From Datnioides undecimradiatus (lineage: Eukaryota > Chordata > Actinopteri > Lobotiformes > Datnioididae): DNA of 64,000 nucleotides. The stretch is taken from positions 372,001-436,000 of the forward strand of contig WARS01002853.1 of the NCBI GenBank assembly GCA_008933995.1. The letters run 5' to 3'. The notes below the pieces were generated by a model. The model saw only the letters and a program-made list of their open reading frames with translations, was not told the DNA's origin and did no database searches. The translations under genes and the position numbers were made by a program. Below are positions 24,691-38,797 of the stretch, one piece after another. The first letter of the stretch is position 1, and each line of letters opens with the position of its first letter.

Positions 24691-27600
24691 AATACAACTA
24701 ACTTTCACTGACAGGATTTGGAAGTTTGGGTTGAATTCTGAAGTCTGAAGTTATTTCACACTTCCCTGTGAGCTGAAGATAAGAACATGATCACATATTT
24801 TGCAATATCTGCATACAAAGGTTAAATGCATGTCTGTGTCAGGTGGCGAAGTCCAGTCTGCAGCATGAGTGTCTGACAAGTCCTCCAAATGGCTTAGTAT
24901 TGCGTCTGTGTATGCCCTCTAAAATGACATGCAGATGTGTTTGCTGATCTGAGACTCCTCAACAACACATCAACATCCTGTGTGTGGGATCTCAAAAACC
25001 CAAATCTTTAATACAGCAATCTGTAATAAAATCCATTTTATGATGAGGACTTGATGTAAAATAAGTACTTAAACAAGGTTATGGGTACACCCACCATCAC
25101 GGTGGCAATGATAAACACGTGGATACGGTCATGGACTGATTGTGGTGAACTGGTGTGATTCATATTTTAGAGTGATTATACGCAAGAGGATATGTTGACA
25201 TGGGTTGACTCCATCATTAAAAATTAAATCAACAATGAGTCCTGGAGGGCACATCCTAATCAGTGCCACAGCAGGTGTTTTGTCTTTGACAGCTTATTGA
25301 AACCCTGCAGAGTTATCAGTGTTAGTGAATACAGCATGATTGAGCTCAAAGAGAGAAATGCAGCAGTAGTATTCTATCTGATGTGACTTACTGTGCATGT
25401 ACCCTTTCGTAGCGCACCTACAGGATGCAAGAAGGTTAATTATATATTAACAACAGCTTAGCATATTTAATCATCCAAAATAATCATGGGGAATATGATA
25501 AATTTAACAGACCCAGCTGGAAAAATGTTACAACCTCTCAGATGATAAACGTGCCCACAAGAATAATCAAATGACGCAAGCGGCATTTCAGTCTCACCAA
25601 AACAGCAAATTAATCTCTAAAATATATGACAAGATTATGTGTCCTAATCATTTGTTGCTGAAAACACACAAGTATTTTATATACAATAAAATGATTATCT
25701 TACATTTTTAGTTAAAATCAGTCCGTATAATTATATAATTGTATAATCAGAATTATTATTGCTTACATTAGTGTGGACTTTTCAGCTTTACATTGATTTT
25801 GCGGACTATGTAACAACATTTCTAACCAAATTTGACTGCTATGCTAGCACAGCTCGTCTGATTTTAAATTTTCCTTTATGAGAATGCATGCATAGAATTG
25901 CCTGAGGTCCAGCTGACGCTCATCTAAGCATCCTCACAAGGCTAAGTCAGTACTTTAACCTCACAGTCATTATTTCATCCCAATTCATATATGCATCTAA
26001 TATCAGTCTTCAAGTGATAGATAGTAACATGCCCGGTCAGTGGAAAGATCAACACTGACTCTTTTCTCACTGCAAATAACAAAGAATAAGGCATCTCCAT
26101 GATCAAATGTGTGTTGACTGTGAAAATCCTCCTGAAATAGCAGGGAGCGGAACAAAGACAGGCTCATTAAAAATGTATCAAGGGTACAGCAGCCCCTGTG
26201 TTTCTCCTTGCTCAGGGATTCTTCATGGCTCAATAAAGGCTGAGAACATTATCATCACATCCAACAATGCCTTTTATCCTCTTCTTCTTCCCCGCTATTG
26301 TTTCTAACCGCTTTAAGGGCAAATTGTGCCAACTTCTTTCCTTTACATCCTAAACTGCGGATCGACCGAGCCTGGCACAAACATGTAGACACCGTCCGCC
26401 CATAGACAACAGCTCCTTTAAAATGCATTCTCTACGTATCTCTCTATGCATGATATTTGCAGCTGGATTACAGTACAGGAACATGTGACATAACTGAAAA
26501 TGTTTGGACCAGACTTCTGTCAAACGATATGTGAATCAGTGATAGAACATGTGTTTTTAGATAAGTGATTGAAATGTTTCCTAAAACTCCCTGAAACCCT
26601 TTTAAGTTCGCCTACGCTGGCCCTGTGGTTCAGGATAGCTCCTCTGTTAATGTGACCTATACCATTCATCCTGTAACAGATGAAAAATACTGATGAAATG
26701 CACATCGAGTTTGCAAGTGTGGGCCAGAAAAATTAAATAATTAAATAATTAAACAATAGAAATAAGTGTGTGTATTTTATAGATATACATATTTTAGACT
26801 GAAAAATAATAATAAAGATATGCAGTTTACACCAAGTTTTTCATTACTTAAATATGAATGTTATAAAGTGGAAATGAACATGGCACTGTGGGATAAACAA
26901 TCTAATGGTAGGTATCTAAGTAATTTTAATTTTCTAACATTTACCATTGCTTTATAGATTGTAATAACCCATAACCTAAGACAATGTTTGAGTGAGGTTG
27001 TGAGATTGTGCTTTGGCTGGTGTTTGTCCTCCTGCAATGACATTCATTTATCAGAATCCACATCCGTCAACAATGGGCTGTTCACTGTTACACTGGGAAA
27101 CTATATGACATATTAAAATAAATGAAAGAGAACTGGTTTCACTTCACCTCACAGCTCTGTATAACTGCACATTGACTTCCTGGGGGGGGGGCAGTTAAGC
27201 TCCAGGCCTTGACTGAGGCGCTGTTATATGTCTGTGAGTGATGCTTCTGTATTGACTGACTGACATTCTCAATCTACACCCAGAATTCTTCAGTGTTAAT
27301 GAGGGCTGACTTTCCAGAGATGAAGGCTGATTTGAGATTTGTGCACTCTGAGAGTTGATATGGCTCTGGGGCATCTGTTCAAAACAAGTGTTACACTTAG
27401 TCTGATGGGTGTGAACACTGACGTAATGTTATTTTTACACACTCAAAGTTAAATGAATTCAGACTATTTCGCTGTCTCTTTCTACAGCCTTCCTGTAGAC
27501 CAGCAACACATGGCGCCCCTACACACCCCCGCCCTGCTCGAAGTGCTGCAAGCCGCTCATTACATGGCAGCAACTTGCAGGATAACCACAGCCCTCCAAT

Positions 27601-30600
27601 GAACGACAAGATGACTCATCTGATGTGTCGCACTGCTTTATGTGCACCCGTGTGGAGCCCCCAGTTCAATCAGTTGAGACTAAGATGCACATCTCTGCGT
27701 ATCTCTCAAATGGTTTAATACTGAAGGTAGTAATGGCTTTGAGAGTAAGAGTGTCCGTATGTTTGACTGCCCTATTTTTCCTGCTTAATAAGAGAATCTA
27801 CATCATAAGGAGTCCATTGTGTCACAGGAGAATTTGGTTATTTTAAGATAAACTGAAGACTGAGACATAGGGACACTGGACAGAGTAAGGCTGGAGCACC
27901 AGGGTGTAACCTGTGTGAGTAGATGCTGTTGATTTGTGCTCACGCTATCCAGCAGTTTTCTCAGGAGCACTGTAATGTGTTGTCAGCAGCTCTAAAGGGA
28001 AGGATGTGACGTTAGCTGAATATAAAGGACACCAGTTGTGGCTCAAAGTGTAGAAATCTATAGCTAAGACAGCAGACTTAATTAATCACATGGCAGAATA
28101 GACGCGGTATTATAAGCATGGGTGGTTATGCACTGTTTGCAGTGTCCTCTGTTTGCCAGTACACCGCAGCTGCTCTTTTAGCATATGAATGTTGGTACAA
28201 TACTCTGAACTGCTGACTTTGCTATTTCAAGGCAAAAGGGTCAGCTGTCCCATTAGCCTATGAGATTTACGATTGGGCAGGCAACTGGGAGTAGAGTGTG
28301 AGAGCAAGAGAGGCGCCTAAACCCAAGTGCAGATGTGCATATTGCTTTAGTGCAGGTGATGCAATAGTTGAGACACATTAAGGAAATCATCTGAGATACT
28401 CTGATGTAATGGCCAAGACTCTAACCACACACACACTCCAAGACCACCAGGGCACACTCTCCCTGTGCAGACCAGTCTCTTCAATCTGCGTACGATTAAC
28501 AAGACTTTGGGCACAGGAAAACGTTATGGATCTGCTCTGCATGGAAGATAATGGGAGAGGTTGGTGTATCACCTGCAGAAGACACCAGGCTTCCAGGTTG
28601 TCCTGTGAGGGATGGTCCAGAACTGTGGTCACATCATCCAAAAGAGCAAACATAAACCTTTCAGGATGGAACGTACGTTGTATTATTGAAGCTATTTTAA
28701 CCAGACAGATGCTGCATTACTATTAGCTGTTATATTTTTATGGTGAAAGGCGAGTTTATTCAAATATTACAAATGTATTAATAAGAATTAATGATCAATT
28801 CACAATAACTTGAAGGAACATTATATACTGAAAATGATATATTATAATATACCTTTAAAAAAGGGACTAAGACACAAAATCTGAGATAAAAGACAAAATA
28901 ACAATCCAAATAATACAAAATAAAGGAAAAAGACATAAAGAATCATAAATTTATATATTATTGATGAACCAAAACAGGATATGCTTTTCCATTCACCTTT
29001 GAATCAGTTACAAGATGTTTTTCTTGTGAAATTCTGAAAGGTTTTACCTCCACAGACCTCTGAAAAACAGAGGAAGGAATCCCTCTTGAATATAACAACT
29101 GCTGAGGGGTGAAAGAATGAAGGTGTCACAAGTCCACAAAGGTGGTAATCACTGGATCACATCATCTTGTAGAAAGCAGGACTTGTTAAAAACCTGTCTG
29201 TCCCCTCACATTCCCCATGTCTATACCTAAACGCGTGTCTTGCAGAGTCATCACATCCCAGTCAGTATGATAAGGCAGAGAAATGGAATTTATTGATCAG
29301 TCGGGTTTAGGTCCTTTGGAAAGAGGAACACGGTGTCATGTAAGCTGCAGGAGCCCTGGATGTGTCCCTCTGTATACGATTCTTATAGACTCCATATGGC
29401 TCGCAAATGTCTACACAACACAGGGCCTCATGAAAGCACACAGCTATGACACAGATAATTATAGGTTGTTTTTCAAACAGTGGACTGACACAGGTTGTTA
29501 CTCTTGAGTCATCTCTTCTCCGGTTTGGAACGACAGGCAGAGAAACAAACACATTTGTTACAATTTGTCTTCAGAGGAAATCCCGTCTTCAGACATCCAG
29601 TGTTTTATTACTGAAGACAGCCATATTCATTCAAGTAGCCCAGGGACTTTCTTTCCTCCTCAGCTTAGATTATTTCCTCTGCGTTATGAAATGGACAACT
29701 TCAGAATTGCTGCTGAGTTGCTGCTTGGACTGCAACCCTGCGCCCGCCAACCCACCTCCCCCACCAATTATTCATGAAGGTCTTCTTGTGAAAAAGAGAA
29801 ACGCACAGAGGGAATTTGCAACTTACTATCATGACCAGATTAAAGCTAAGTAGAGAGTGGTAACAATGCAGTGCATTCAGACCATTGTCAAAGTTACAGC
29901 CAGAATGAACAAGAAAGAAGAAGCGTGTGTAATAAAGCCAAAGACCACATTGTCTGTTTATGAGTTTTTATTTCTATTTTAAGTGGTTAAATGGGTGAGA
30001 ATTCAGTTTGAATGTGCTGTGAACATGTTGACAGTTTATTTGTGAGTGGTGAAACACAAAAACAAGCATCTGTTGTCTCTCATCGAGCAAATTAAATATA
30101 TTGATAGTTAGCATTTCAGGAAAACCTTAATTCATGATATATTTCATCTGGTTCCCTAGAGGCATGATTTTATGATATGTTTAAGTGCTAACAATACCTA
30201 TGTTAGTGGCCAAAGATGAAGTTCTGTGTTTACTGGTATTTAAATATCAATTTTAGGAGGCACAGGAGGGCACGCATCCTTAAACCTTGATAGCTTTCCT
30301 GTGTTATCTCTCTCACTCTCCCAGCATCAAAGAATCAACAGGCATCCTCTTCAGAGGCTGTGTAAAGTAAAGCAGACACTTTATGCTGAGACAAAGTCAG
30401 TATAGCTCAAGGAGCTGAATAACACCTCATGAGTATCTCACTGTTTACACCTAATTATCAATATCAAAAATGATATTGATCATTTTTAAATGAATGTAAA
30501 AATGTTAGGACATTGTTAGTGATAAAGTGTTCTCAACAAATATATATTTCTTACGAAGACATTATATATTATTGCAACTCTGTTTTGCTTCTCACTAATT

Positions 30601-31839
30601 CAAAATAAAGGTTTACTCAGCAACCTCTAACAGTGCTTTAAACACGTAATAATATTAATAATATGCCTCATATGTGCCTACAATTAAACTGTAGCATATT
30701 AGAGATTATTTGTTCAACCATTTGAGAACCACTTGTACACTTATTAAAGATATATAAGGCAGGGGGCTTAAACTAAATACCCTATTTTGCATCCTCACTT
30801 ACTAACCTATTTATTTCATTTCCCTGCTAGGCTTGATGTCAGATTACATTGAGGCACAGACCTTTCTCCACCCAGACAACTGTGAAATCACATTCTTATT
30901 TCAAACTTTAGACCCTTTTACTGACAGGCAACTTGACCCTGGAAAGCAGAAATAACACACATGTAAACCATATTATTAATGATGGCTCAATTCTAAGTGT
31001 CTTAAGGAAAGCATAATACCAGAGCTGGAAGTAGCTGTCTAAAATGGAATGCAGCCATTGTTTATGTTATCAATTCCACCTGTGCTTCTGCTGCTTCAAT
31101 AAGCCTTCATGGAAATGTTTTTAGAGCAAGACTGAATTACTGTCAATACGTGGCTCATTCTCCTGCATAAGCAGTAATAGTCCAAATAAATGTTATCACT
31201 GTGACTGACACTAGATTTCTAGATTTATAAGCCATTTGATTTATAAACATAGCAAAAGTACAAAAGTATTGACCAGGGAATGTACAAAAGGTCAAAGTAG
31301 GATACGTAAAGTACTTTTGCTTGTGTTCAAGATAGTAATCCAAAGGAGATAATAGTTGATGTAACCCAATGATTCGGTAGAAATATTGAGTAAATGTTAT
31401 TGTCTACGGGCCCATAACAGTCAGGTTCAGTGGGAGTTCCTGGCCTCATTGTGCAACACAAGTTTCACAGTTGCAAAAGTACGACATTGGGAAGTTATTA
31501 AAATGTGAAAAGTTCCTCAAAATGATATACACAGGTGTATATATAAACACACACAAAGACACACACACGCATACGGACATATCCATAAATATTAGAGTAC
31601 AGATGGGAGTTGTCCAGATGAGCCATCCCAGGATTGCGGGCGTGAGGCATGTACCCACTGTCTGTGAACCTGTGGGCATATTATCAAAGGACAAACAGAC
31701 AGTTTGTTTATGTTGAGCCTGTATGACCAAAGACTCTCAGGTGGCTGCTGCAACTACATGATGTATGATTCTGATGTTTCCAGAAATGATGTATAAGTGA
31801 TGGGCTTGATACACTGAGTAACACAGGCTGGCCCTAAAA
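24691..31839. other. Non-coding stretch
   Basis: No exon or confident element. A G10 run lies at 27182-27191, and a 10-bp inverted repeat with a 4-base spacer at 30457-30480. 'aattaaataattaaataatt' tandem units occur at about 26733-26752. A weak resemblance to a Tc1/mariner terminus at about 29868-29910 is not strong enough to call. Confidence 0.5.
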
Positions 31840-32300
31840 GGTTTGTCCCACAGCTCCAGAGCCGTTCTGGACAGCACAATCAACGAGGCCATGGTGAGGT
31901 AAGGGTGGTTTATTACAACAGGCTGTGGCAGGCAACTGTAACTGAAGCTTAGAGGTGGCTTGGCCTACCAGTGCTCCTACACCTGTTGGTTAGCCTTGTC
32001 TTTTGACCACATAAGATGGGCAGGCAGCAAAGAAATGTCCAGTGTGCAAGCAGTAAAAGCACCAACAGCCCTGACTCTGGAAAGATGCTGTTCTTGCTGT
32101 AGAAGCACCCATCCCTGCTAATTAAAATGATCAACAATATCTCTCCTCGCATTGATATAGCATATTGAGATTCCATCTGTCCTGGTGCATATCTCAGGAC
32201 CCAGCACCTTAGAAAAATTAAGTCCAGTCTGTGCGTTTGCACTCAGTGGGTGGGTTACAGCTCTCCCATTGTATTCCCTTTCCCAAAAACCAACCACCAA
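31840..32300 (-). mobile_element. Gypsy-type gag fragment with CCHC zinc knuckle (minus strand)
   Basis: The minus strand at 32061-32020 encodes CFYCLHTGHFFAAC, an exact CX2CX4HX4C zinc knuckle followed by Pro, as at the C-terminus of Ty3/gypsy and retroviral nucleocapsids. In intact elements it binds the genomic RNA for packaging. A stop follows ten codons later, and the surrounding frames are broken. Sequence further along (towards 31,840) resembles the short linker before a gypsy protease, but no protease active site is readable. No LTRs or other domains were found alongside, so this is an isolated fossil. The element family beyond Ty3/gypsy is not determined. Confidence 0.55.
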
Positions 32301-33639
32301 CCATATAATTTGTTTTCCACCTTTGGTATTTAAATTATGGTTATTGCTTGTTTTAAATAGTTTATTGCTTGCTTGTATGTGCCTGCATCTTTAATAAACA
32401 TTGTATTCTTGGGGGAAGTCATTTCCTTGTAGAATCTGTGGGATTTTGCTGGTTCCTGGCAGTTTCTCTCATTGCATTTTAAATCTCTTAGCTAAATTGA
32501 GACTCACCACAGCCTGACCACAATAGCAGAGCGCTGCCATGGCCTACAGGTTTAACTCATTACCCCAAACAAACCAGAACACACTTTGAACCTCAACTAC
32601 TGGCTCTGTGCTCACCCTCCAGGTTCAATTATTATCCATGTTTTCTGCTATGGATGAACATAAAGGGTATGTCTGAAGTTTATTCATGCATTCATGGACT
32701 GCTTTCAGTGTAAAAACACTCAGGAATTGGATAATGGGTCACTTTCAAAAATAGATGCAAACAAGCAACCAACTATAAGAATGTGAGCAAAAACACAGAA
32801 CTGTGCTGTCTGGGAAAAATGAGCCACTTATACATATCACTGTCTGATATGTATGTGTTTCACCATGGTAGGGCTGCATTCAGATACGAGCAAAACAACA
32901 CTAGCGTCTGTTTAACCTGGCTTAACAAACATTAAATCACAATACACGTGCTAAAGTACACAGAAACACAACTGACAGTTGTAATATCTGCGCTCAGACT
33001 ATTATAAACTATGCAGTGTTGTGGTATCATCCGCCTTCAAATTCATGATGACATTACTCATACATGTTACTTTTGGGTTATTTCTATTATCATGCATGTA
33101 CAAGTAGCAACACACCAACAAAGCCCTTTGGTTTTGTAACACAGTGCTATTTCGGGTCTTACTCCCACCTGGACATGCACAGAGACAAGTACAGAGAGTT
33201 AATTATGGTTTAACTCTCTGTCGGTAACGCATTGCACACTGAAATACCCATGGGCTGCTGCCGCGTTGCAAAGAAATTGCATGTAATATACAGAGGATGT
33301 GCAGCAGAGAAGTCTTTTTAATTCTGACTTTGAACATGAGTGTTGTTGCACCCTCTGCCATCCCCTTCCCCGTCACCTTCAACAATCATAACCAAGATCA
33401 AATGCTCTTTACTGCTGTTACCGGACTTATATGCTATTATGTGACAACTTGCAGTGGCACACCTGCTACCCTGTCCTGCCCAATCCTGTCTGGAAATTTC
33501 AGAAAGAGAGCAAACATTCCAAAACTCATCAACCAATGGGTTATCCAAAAACTGGATAAAGCAGTAAATCAGACAATTTCAGCAATGATTAGCGATGTTA
33601 AGTCACATTGATCTGCTGTCTCTTAATCTCTAAAGTAAA
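32301..33639. other. Non-coding stretch, nothing recognised
   Basis: AT-rich, with short open frames only. No repeat or exon signature could be supported. Confidence 0.5.
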
Positions 33640-33850
33640 TAGCCCTGTTGTCATGTACCTGCCCTCTTGTGCTGTCATACCTGTGTGATTACCTGACCAC
33701 GCCCTTAGGTACTGCAACTGTGTCTCCTTGTCTCCCTGGTCCTTGTGTATATGTTGTGTGCTCCGCTACCCCTTCATGCCAGTTCATCTTAATTTCTTCT
33801 TCTTCGTGAGAGGTGTACCACAACTTTATCCTAGTGTGTGATTTTTTTAT
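33640..33850 (+). repeat. Possible decayed LTR
   Basis: Starts TGTCATGTACC and continues with a pyrimidine-rich 'gtctccttgtctccctggtcc' stretch. A TATA-like 'gtatatgttg' follows, then a T/C-rich tract. This resembles the U3-R layout of fish gypsy LTRs such as the one at 40151-40617 read in reverse. No partner LTR, target duplication or clear 3' end is visible. Chance similarity cannot be excluded. Confidence 0.2.
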
Positions 33851-34189
33851 CTTACATCTGGATTTTGTACTAATGTAAAAAATTCTTCTATCTAATTTGT
33901 GCTAATGTAAAAATCATGCTGTATAGCTAAGCATAGTTCACTAAATTGGAAGTCAGTGAAGGCTGGCTACAGACATGCATGCTAAAGTATGCTTTAATGT
34001 CAAAGTGCTTTAATGTCACATTTCAATCACAGTGAATTTATACACTTCAGCCAGCTCACTTCCCCTGTTTTGCCTTTAAGCAGGAAATAATATGTGCAGT
34101 TACAAAATGAGCACCCTAACTGAAGAGATAAAACTTTGCACCAGCCATCTGCAGAAACACACAGCATCATTCATCATCAGGAGACTGGC
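33851..34189. other. Non-coding stretch with a short tandem repeat
   Basis: A 16-base unit 'gctttaatgtcaaagt' occurs twice in tandem, imperfectly, at about 33990-34021. Nothing else recognised. Confidence 0.6.
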
Positions 34190-34970
34190 AACAAGGCATT
34201 GGGACTGGATATCAGCAGATGGAGACTTGCAGGTGAGCCAATAGAGCCAGAGGAACTGGATGAATCAGGGACAGGTGGTGGGACAAGCCACAGGTGGCAG
34301 CTCTGTGGTGCTGGGCAGCTACAGCTCTGGGACACTGAGACTTCCAATGGCATCCAAAGCCATGACCACCATGTTTCCTTCATGTGTGGCCTCTACAAGA
34401 CTCCATGAAAACAACAAGGTGAGTCTGCTCAAAGGGTCAGAGCTGGACATCGGGCTAGCTCTTCAGTTGTTCTTAAGAAGGTTCCTGAGTTCAGGGAATG
34501 TCAGATCCAACCAAGGCTAGAGGCCATCAGGCTGGTTGCTAGCAGGCATGGATGCAGGCTGGGTGCTGGCAGGCAGGAGATAAGGTTTGCTGCCTGCCCG
34601 CAGGGATATGGGCAGCAAGACTATACACTGAATTCTAGCAGGCAAGGCTGAAGGTGAAGGTGCTAAAGGTGTTCCACAAACAGAGCTACCTCTCTGTATT
34701 CATTATATACAGTGTGCACGGGGAACAGGAAAACAAGAGGTACAACCCAGATGCAGAACACAGAGGCAGAACTGGTGCTGGTCAATCATTTTGATGGCAA
34801 AAACATTAATATTGGTAATGATGATGGTGGTAAAAATCAAAACTACCTAAGTAGTAAAACAGGCTTTGTCCAGCAAAATAACATAAATCCCAAAACTCAA
34901 GGAAAAAGGGAGGAAGCACTTCGATATACCACTGATGAACACTGTTCACAGCAGAATGCAGTCTGATGCT
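34190..34970 (-). mobile_element. Probable relic related to the small LTR element at 38.8-40.6 kb
   Basis: 34,490-34,640 carries 'gctagcaggca', 'gctggcaggcagg' and 'aggctgggtgctgg' motifs, like the repeated codons of the gag-like ORF at 39,600-39,850. 34,735-34,970 contains 'acccagatgcag' and an A-rich 'aaatcccaaaactcaagg' block, in the order seen in that element's LTR ('acccagatgcagg' then 'aaaacccaaaaatgc'). The relative order (gag-like to the left, LTR-like to the right) implies the same minus orientation. The copy is heavily diverged, and no target duplication was found. Confidence 0.3.
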
Positions 34971-37900
34971 GCTGAGGGGATTTATTTGGCCAAGTTTCTA
35001 GAACTGTAAAGATAAAGTAAACAATAGCAAAGCTAATGGAAAATTCATTTATTTTTATTATCTTCCAGCTCCTGGACAATAGAATCATAAAGTTTTGGAA
35101 ATATACATGGATGTTTTAAAAATACTATTTCTATGTCTATATCTAGAAAAAGTACCAGTTTGTTTCAGCTGCTAATGACCAGCAATTATCCAGTGCTTCT
35201 TATGGGACTGCTTTAACTGTGCCTTTGAAGGGTAGACATAGTGAAATAAGCCACTAAAGATTTCTGTCCTAATGACTTAAGGTTCATAGTGTTTTAATCA
35301 TTAACCTGCATGTTTTGGGGTTTTTTGTAATAAATGACAAAAGGGTGTTCCTGATAATTCTGATATTTACAGGGCTGCTGTCTGCCCATATCAACATTAA
35401 GGTCATGTACTGTACTCATTTTCTGTCTGGGATAACAGCCAAAGGTCAGCTTGATAGATATTCACTATGTGTGATGCTACAGAGAGATGGTATGAGTGTG
35501 ATTCATACATTTTTGTAGCAGCTGGACGTTCCTGCACCAGTCGCAGTGCTGGTGACAAGGAGCCAATCATGCAGCCCTGCATACATAAGACACATTTCCT
35601 CAAATGCTAACTGACTTTGAAGAGGACATTATTTAATGAACTCCTTTTAACTCCTTCCTTGTTGGTTTTGGTCCATTGGAGAGTAGATATGTGTATTCCG
35701 AACATGTGGTGTTCAGAATGAGCCAAGTGGATGCAGGAGCTGAGCTGCAACTTTAAGACTACAAACTGTTAAATTATTTTTGTAGACTCTTTGTTAATAG
35801 AGGGGGCTACAAATGGGTAGAAGTTCAGTGTAGCACCTACTGGACACCCCATTAAAAACCAAAAAACTCTCAAGTTGGTAGAGTGGGGATGGACAGGCCC
35901 ACACATAGACTCTCATCCCATGGCACGGGTGCAGCTCTGGTGCTTTCCACCACTCTGCAAACGACTCTGTACATTGGTATCCTGCTGCCAGCCCTGTTCT
36001 GAGGCATAACTCAGATCTCTCTGTTTCCTGGAATATGGCCTTAAAAGAAGGAAATAATCATAGTCCTCCAATAGGGAGACAACTGGGGAAAATGGTTTTT
36101 ATGTGGTCTGCAACACAGAATAATACTGAATTCAATTAAAACCCGCAGTGTTTGCACGATGTAACCGTTAACCTGCTAGTGCAGTAGATTATCCTACAGT
36201 CAAAGTAGGGTTTCATGATCTCACTAAACGACAGTTACAAAATTATATGAGTAACAAAGGTCTACATAAGGGATTACATAAAGATTGCCATCTATGTACT
36301 AGAAAAATTCAGACATTTTTGTTCAATGTTAAATGAATATTTTAATTTTGTAATATGTTGTTTTGAATGTACTGTTGATCATTTGATATTAATGGTGATA
36401 TTTATTTACCTAAAGAGGTGTTTACCAATCATGCCTGATCCTAATGAGACGCGCAGCTGCTGAAAAGAAATTATTTCTTTTATTTTCAGTTTCATGACTG
36501 TGCAGTTTTGTGTTTATCTGATTGGTACCGTATGATGGGTGTTTGTTTTCTAAAAAGGTGGAACATGAACAAGGATGCATTGCTACAGGGTGAAAATTAA
36601 TCTTACGTGTTAACCTACTAAGTCAAAGTTATTAAAACGTTTCTGTTCAGTCAAATTTAGTTTTAAAATATTTCATTTAAAATCAAATGTTAAAAATTGT
36701 AAAAATGAGTCTTTGCAAACTGCCCTTTGACAAATAATTTTATTTTCATTATAGTAGCACATTCTTGACATCATTATCTGTTGCAAATGAGATATTCCAA
36801 GAAACAGTTTATTAAAGAATCTACAGACCCATAGACTAAATTATGTATAATTATGTATCTGAATGAACCCTGTAATCTATGAGCCAGATTAAACTGCAAA
36901 ATCTGCATCTGTGTGGTTTATATTTATTTCATAATGATTATTACTGCACCGTGTATTTTAAATCTGCAACATGGAAAGCAATCAAAAGGCAAGCAGAAGA
37001 GTCTGAAGCAGGTACACTCAATGCAACACAACATTTGCTTGCTCTGTGTGAATTCTCCAGACCCGCTTTGTTCGCACATGTGCTCAAATGGACATTGCAC
37101 AGAGACTGTACATGGAGCTGACAGGGTAAAGTCTATCACATGTTCACTCCAGCCAAATTGGACTTTTGCACTGTCACATAGCTGCACATAGAACATGTGT
37201 AAGTAAGTTTTGGGTTGCACTGCATGTGTGAAGGGGCTTAAAGCTGCATCAGACAGACTTCAGTCTGTGAACAAACACAGCCCTGTCATTTAGTTTTTAA
37301 ATTAGATTAAACAAATATGTTTACAGTGATCTAAAATGGAGCTAACAAGGAAGCTAACATTACCTAGCATTACCTGCCAAGAATGCACCTCCAAATAAAC
37401 CTACAGTGGTAGCAAATATCTTAATAGGTTTTCATGGCAGCAAGCGTTTTTGCAAAACTGTGTGGGAAAATACCCTGACAAAGAGTGAACAATGAAGGCG
37501 GGTAATGTAACACACATTAGCTAGGTTGTGGGTAAGCACATTGTTGTTACAGTGCTACCAGGCTGACAATCAATATACAGCATAAATAAATTGACATAAA
37601 TAAAGAAGAAGAAGAGAGAGAGTATTTGAAGGTGACAGACAAAGAAAGAAGAGTAATGGAGGTATTAGCGGAGTGATCTTTCTTCACACATGCCACAATC
37701 ACATCCATTTAAAACGGAGATGGGACAAGGCCAAGCACATAATTAACTTTCCTCACATACTATAGAAGTGGTGCTGGACTAAAAATAGCCCAAATTCAGT
37801 CTGATAAATTATAGATATGTGAAGCTCTACCTCCCCGCTCTTTCCTGCCGCAGTATGTATTTGAGTTGAAATCAACACAGGTACTACAAGCTCACCTCAT

Positions 37901-38792
37901 CATCAAAGGGAATGTGAATGTAGGCCTATTTCAAGGTCCCCACCAGTCTACAGATTGATGAAGGGTTATCCCCCTTTCAAAACAATAGGTTTTCCACAGG
38001 AAACAAGCAGACAAAGGTTTCTGGCAAGAATTAATTTATGTGTCAAAAGATAATTTCTGCTGATTGACCCTGGGAATTGACTGGCAACATTTGCAGATAA
38101 ACACACTTCTTCATTCTGAGAAAAGCTTCTTCATTAGACATGTAACAAATCCAGGCTTGAAATATTAAGTGGGCTTAAAGTATTCCAGGGTAGTGAAGCA
38201 GGTAATGTGTATGCATCAATCATTGTCAACACACATGTCATAATTTTAAGTGGGTTATTTAAATTCATTAAAGACTGTATGGGCTTCTGCAGGGCTGGCC
38301 AGCATTAGACTTGCAGATGATATTGGTTTTATGACTGTTAGCACTGAGCCATTTTCATTCAGAATATCTGACCTCACATTTTGCACATGCTCTAAACAAA
38401 CTACAGTGCATAAGTATTGATGTCACTTTGTCAGTGACAAGTGTTACTGTCATGCAGATGTCACACAGCAAATATAGGGTTTCCTGAGTTAATCACAATG
38501 ACATTTTCATTTTTCACAGAATCACTGATTTTGATTTTCTGAGATTATGTCTAATTATCTGCAACAAAAACAAAGACTTCATGTCCCATGTGTCCTGGCA
38601 AACAGTATTTTGAAGTGTGCCATGGTCTTTTGTACTTATTTACATAATATTGCCATTATGCTAATAGGCAGAGCCTTCTGAATACATTAGTCAATGGCTG
38701 GAATTAAACTAGACTCAATTTCCCAGTGAAATATGGTACTTAATATCATTAGCTCCATAACACCACCTTTCTGATAGAGGGAACTTTGACTA
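34971..38792. other. Non-coding stretch
   Basis: No exon or confident element. A 'cagtgcataagtattg' at 38404-38419 faintly resembles a Tc1/mariner terminus but has no partner. The rest is AT-rich, with scattered short frames. Confidence 0.5.
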
Positions 38793-38797
38793 CATAC
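38793..38797. repeat. Target-site duplication CATAC, left copy
   Basis: Five bases immediately before the TGAC terminus of the LTR element. They are repeated exactly at 40618-40622 directly after its ...GACA terminus. Confidence 0.85.

Noticed and set aside
29446-29853. 135-codon plus-strand frame ending in a Lys/Arg-rich tail
   Set aside because: No recognisable domain. A second frame overlaps it with equal plausibility, so a chance open frame is more likely.
29868-29910. Tc1/mariner-like terminus
   Set aside because: Only about 30 bases resemble a Tc1-type end, with an internal gap, and there is no partner terminus or transposase.
38404-38440. Tc1/mariner-like terminus 'cagtgcataagtatt'
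   Set aside because: Single short match with no inverted partner nearby.
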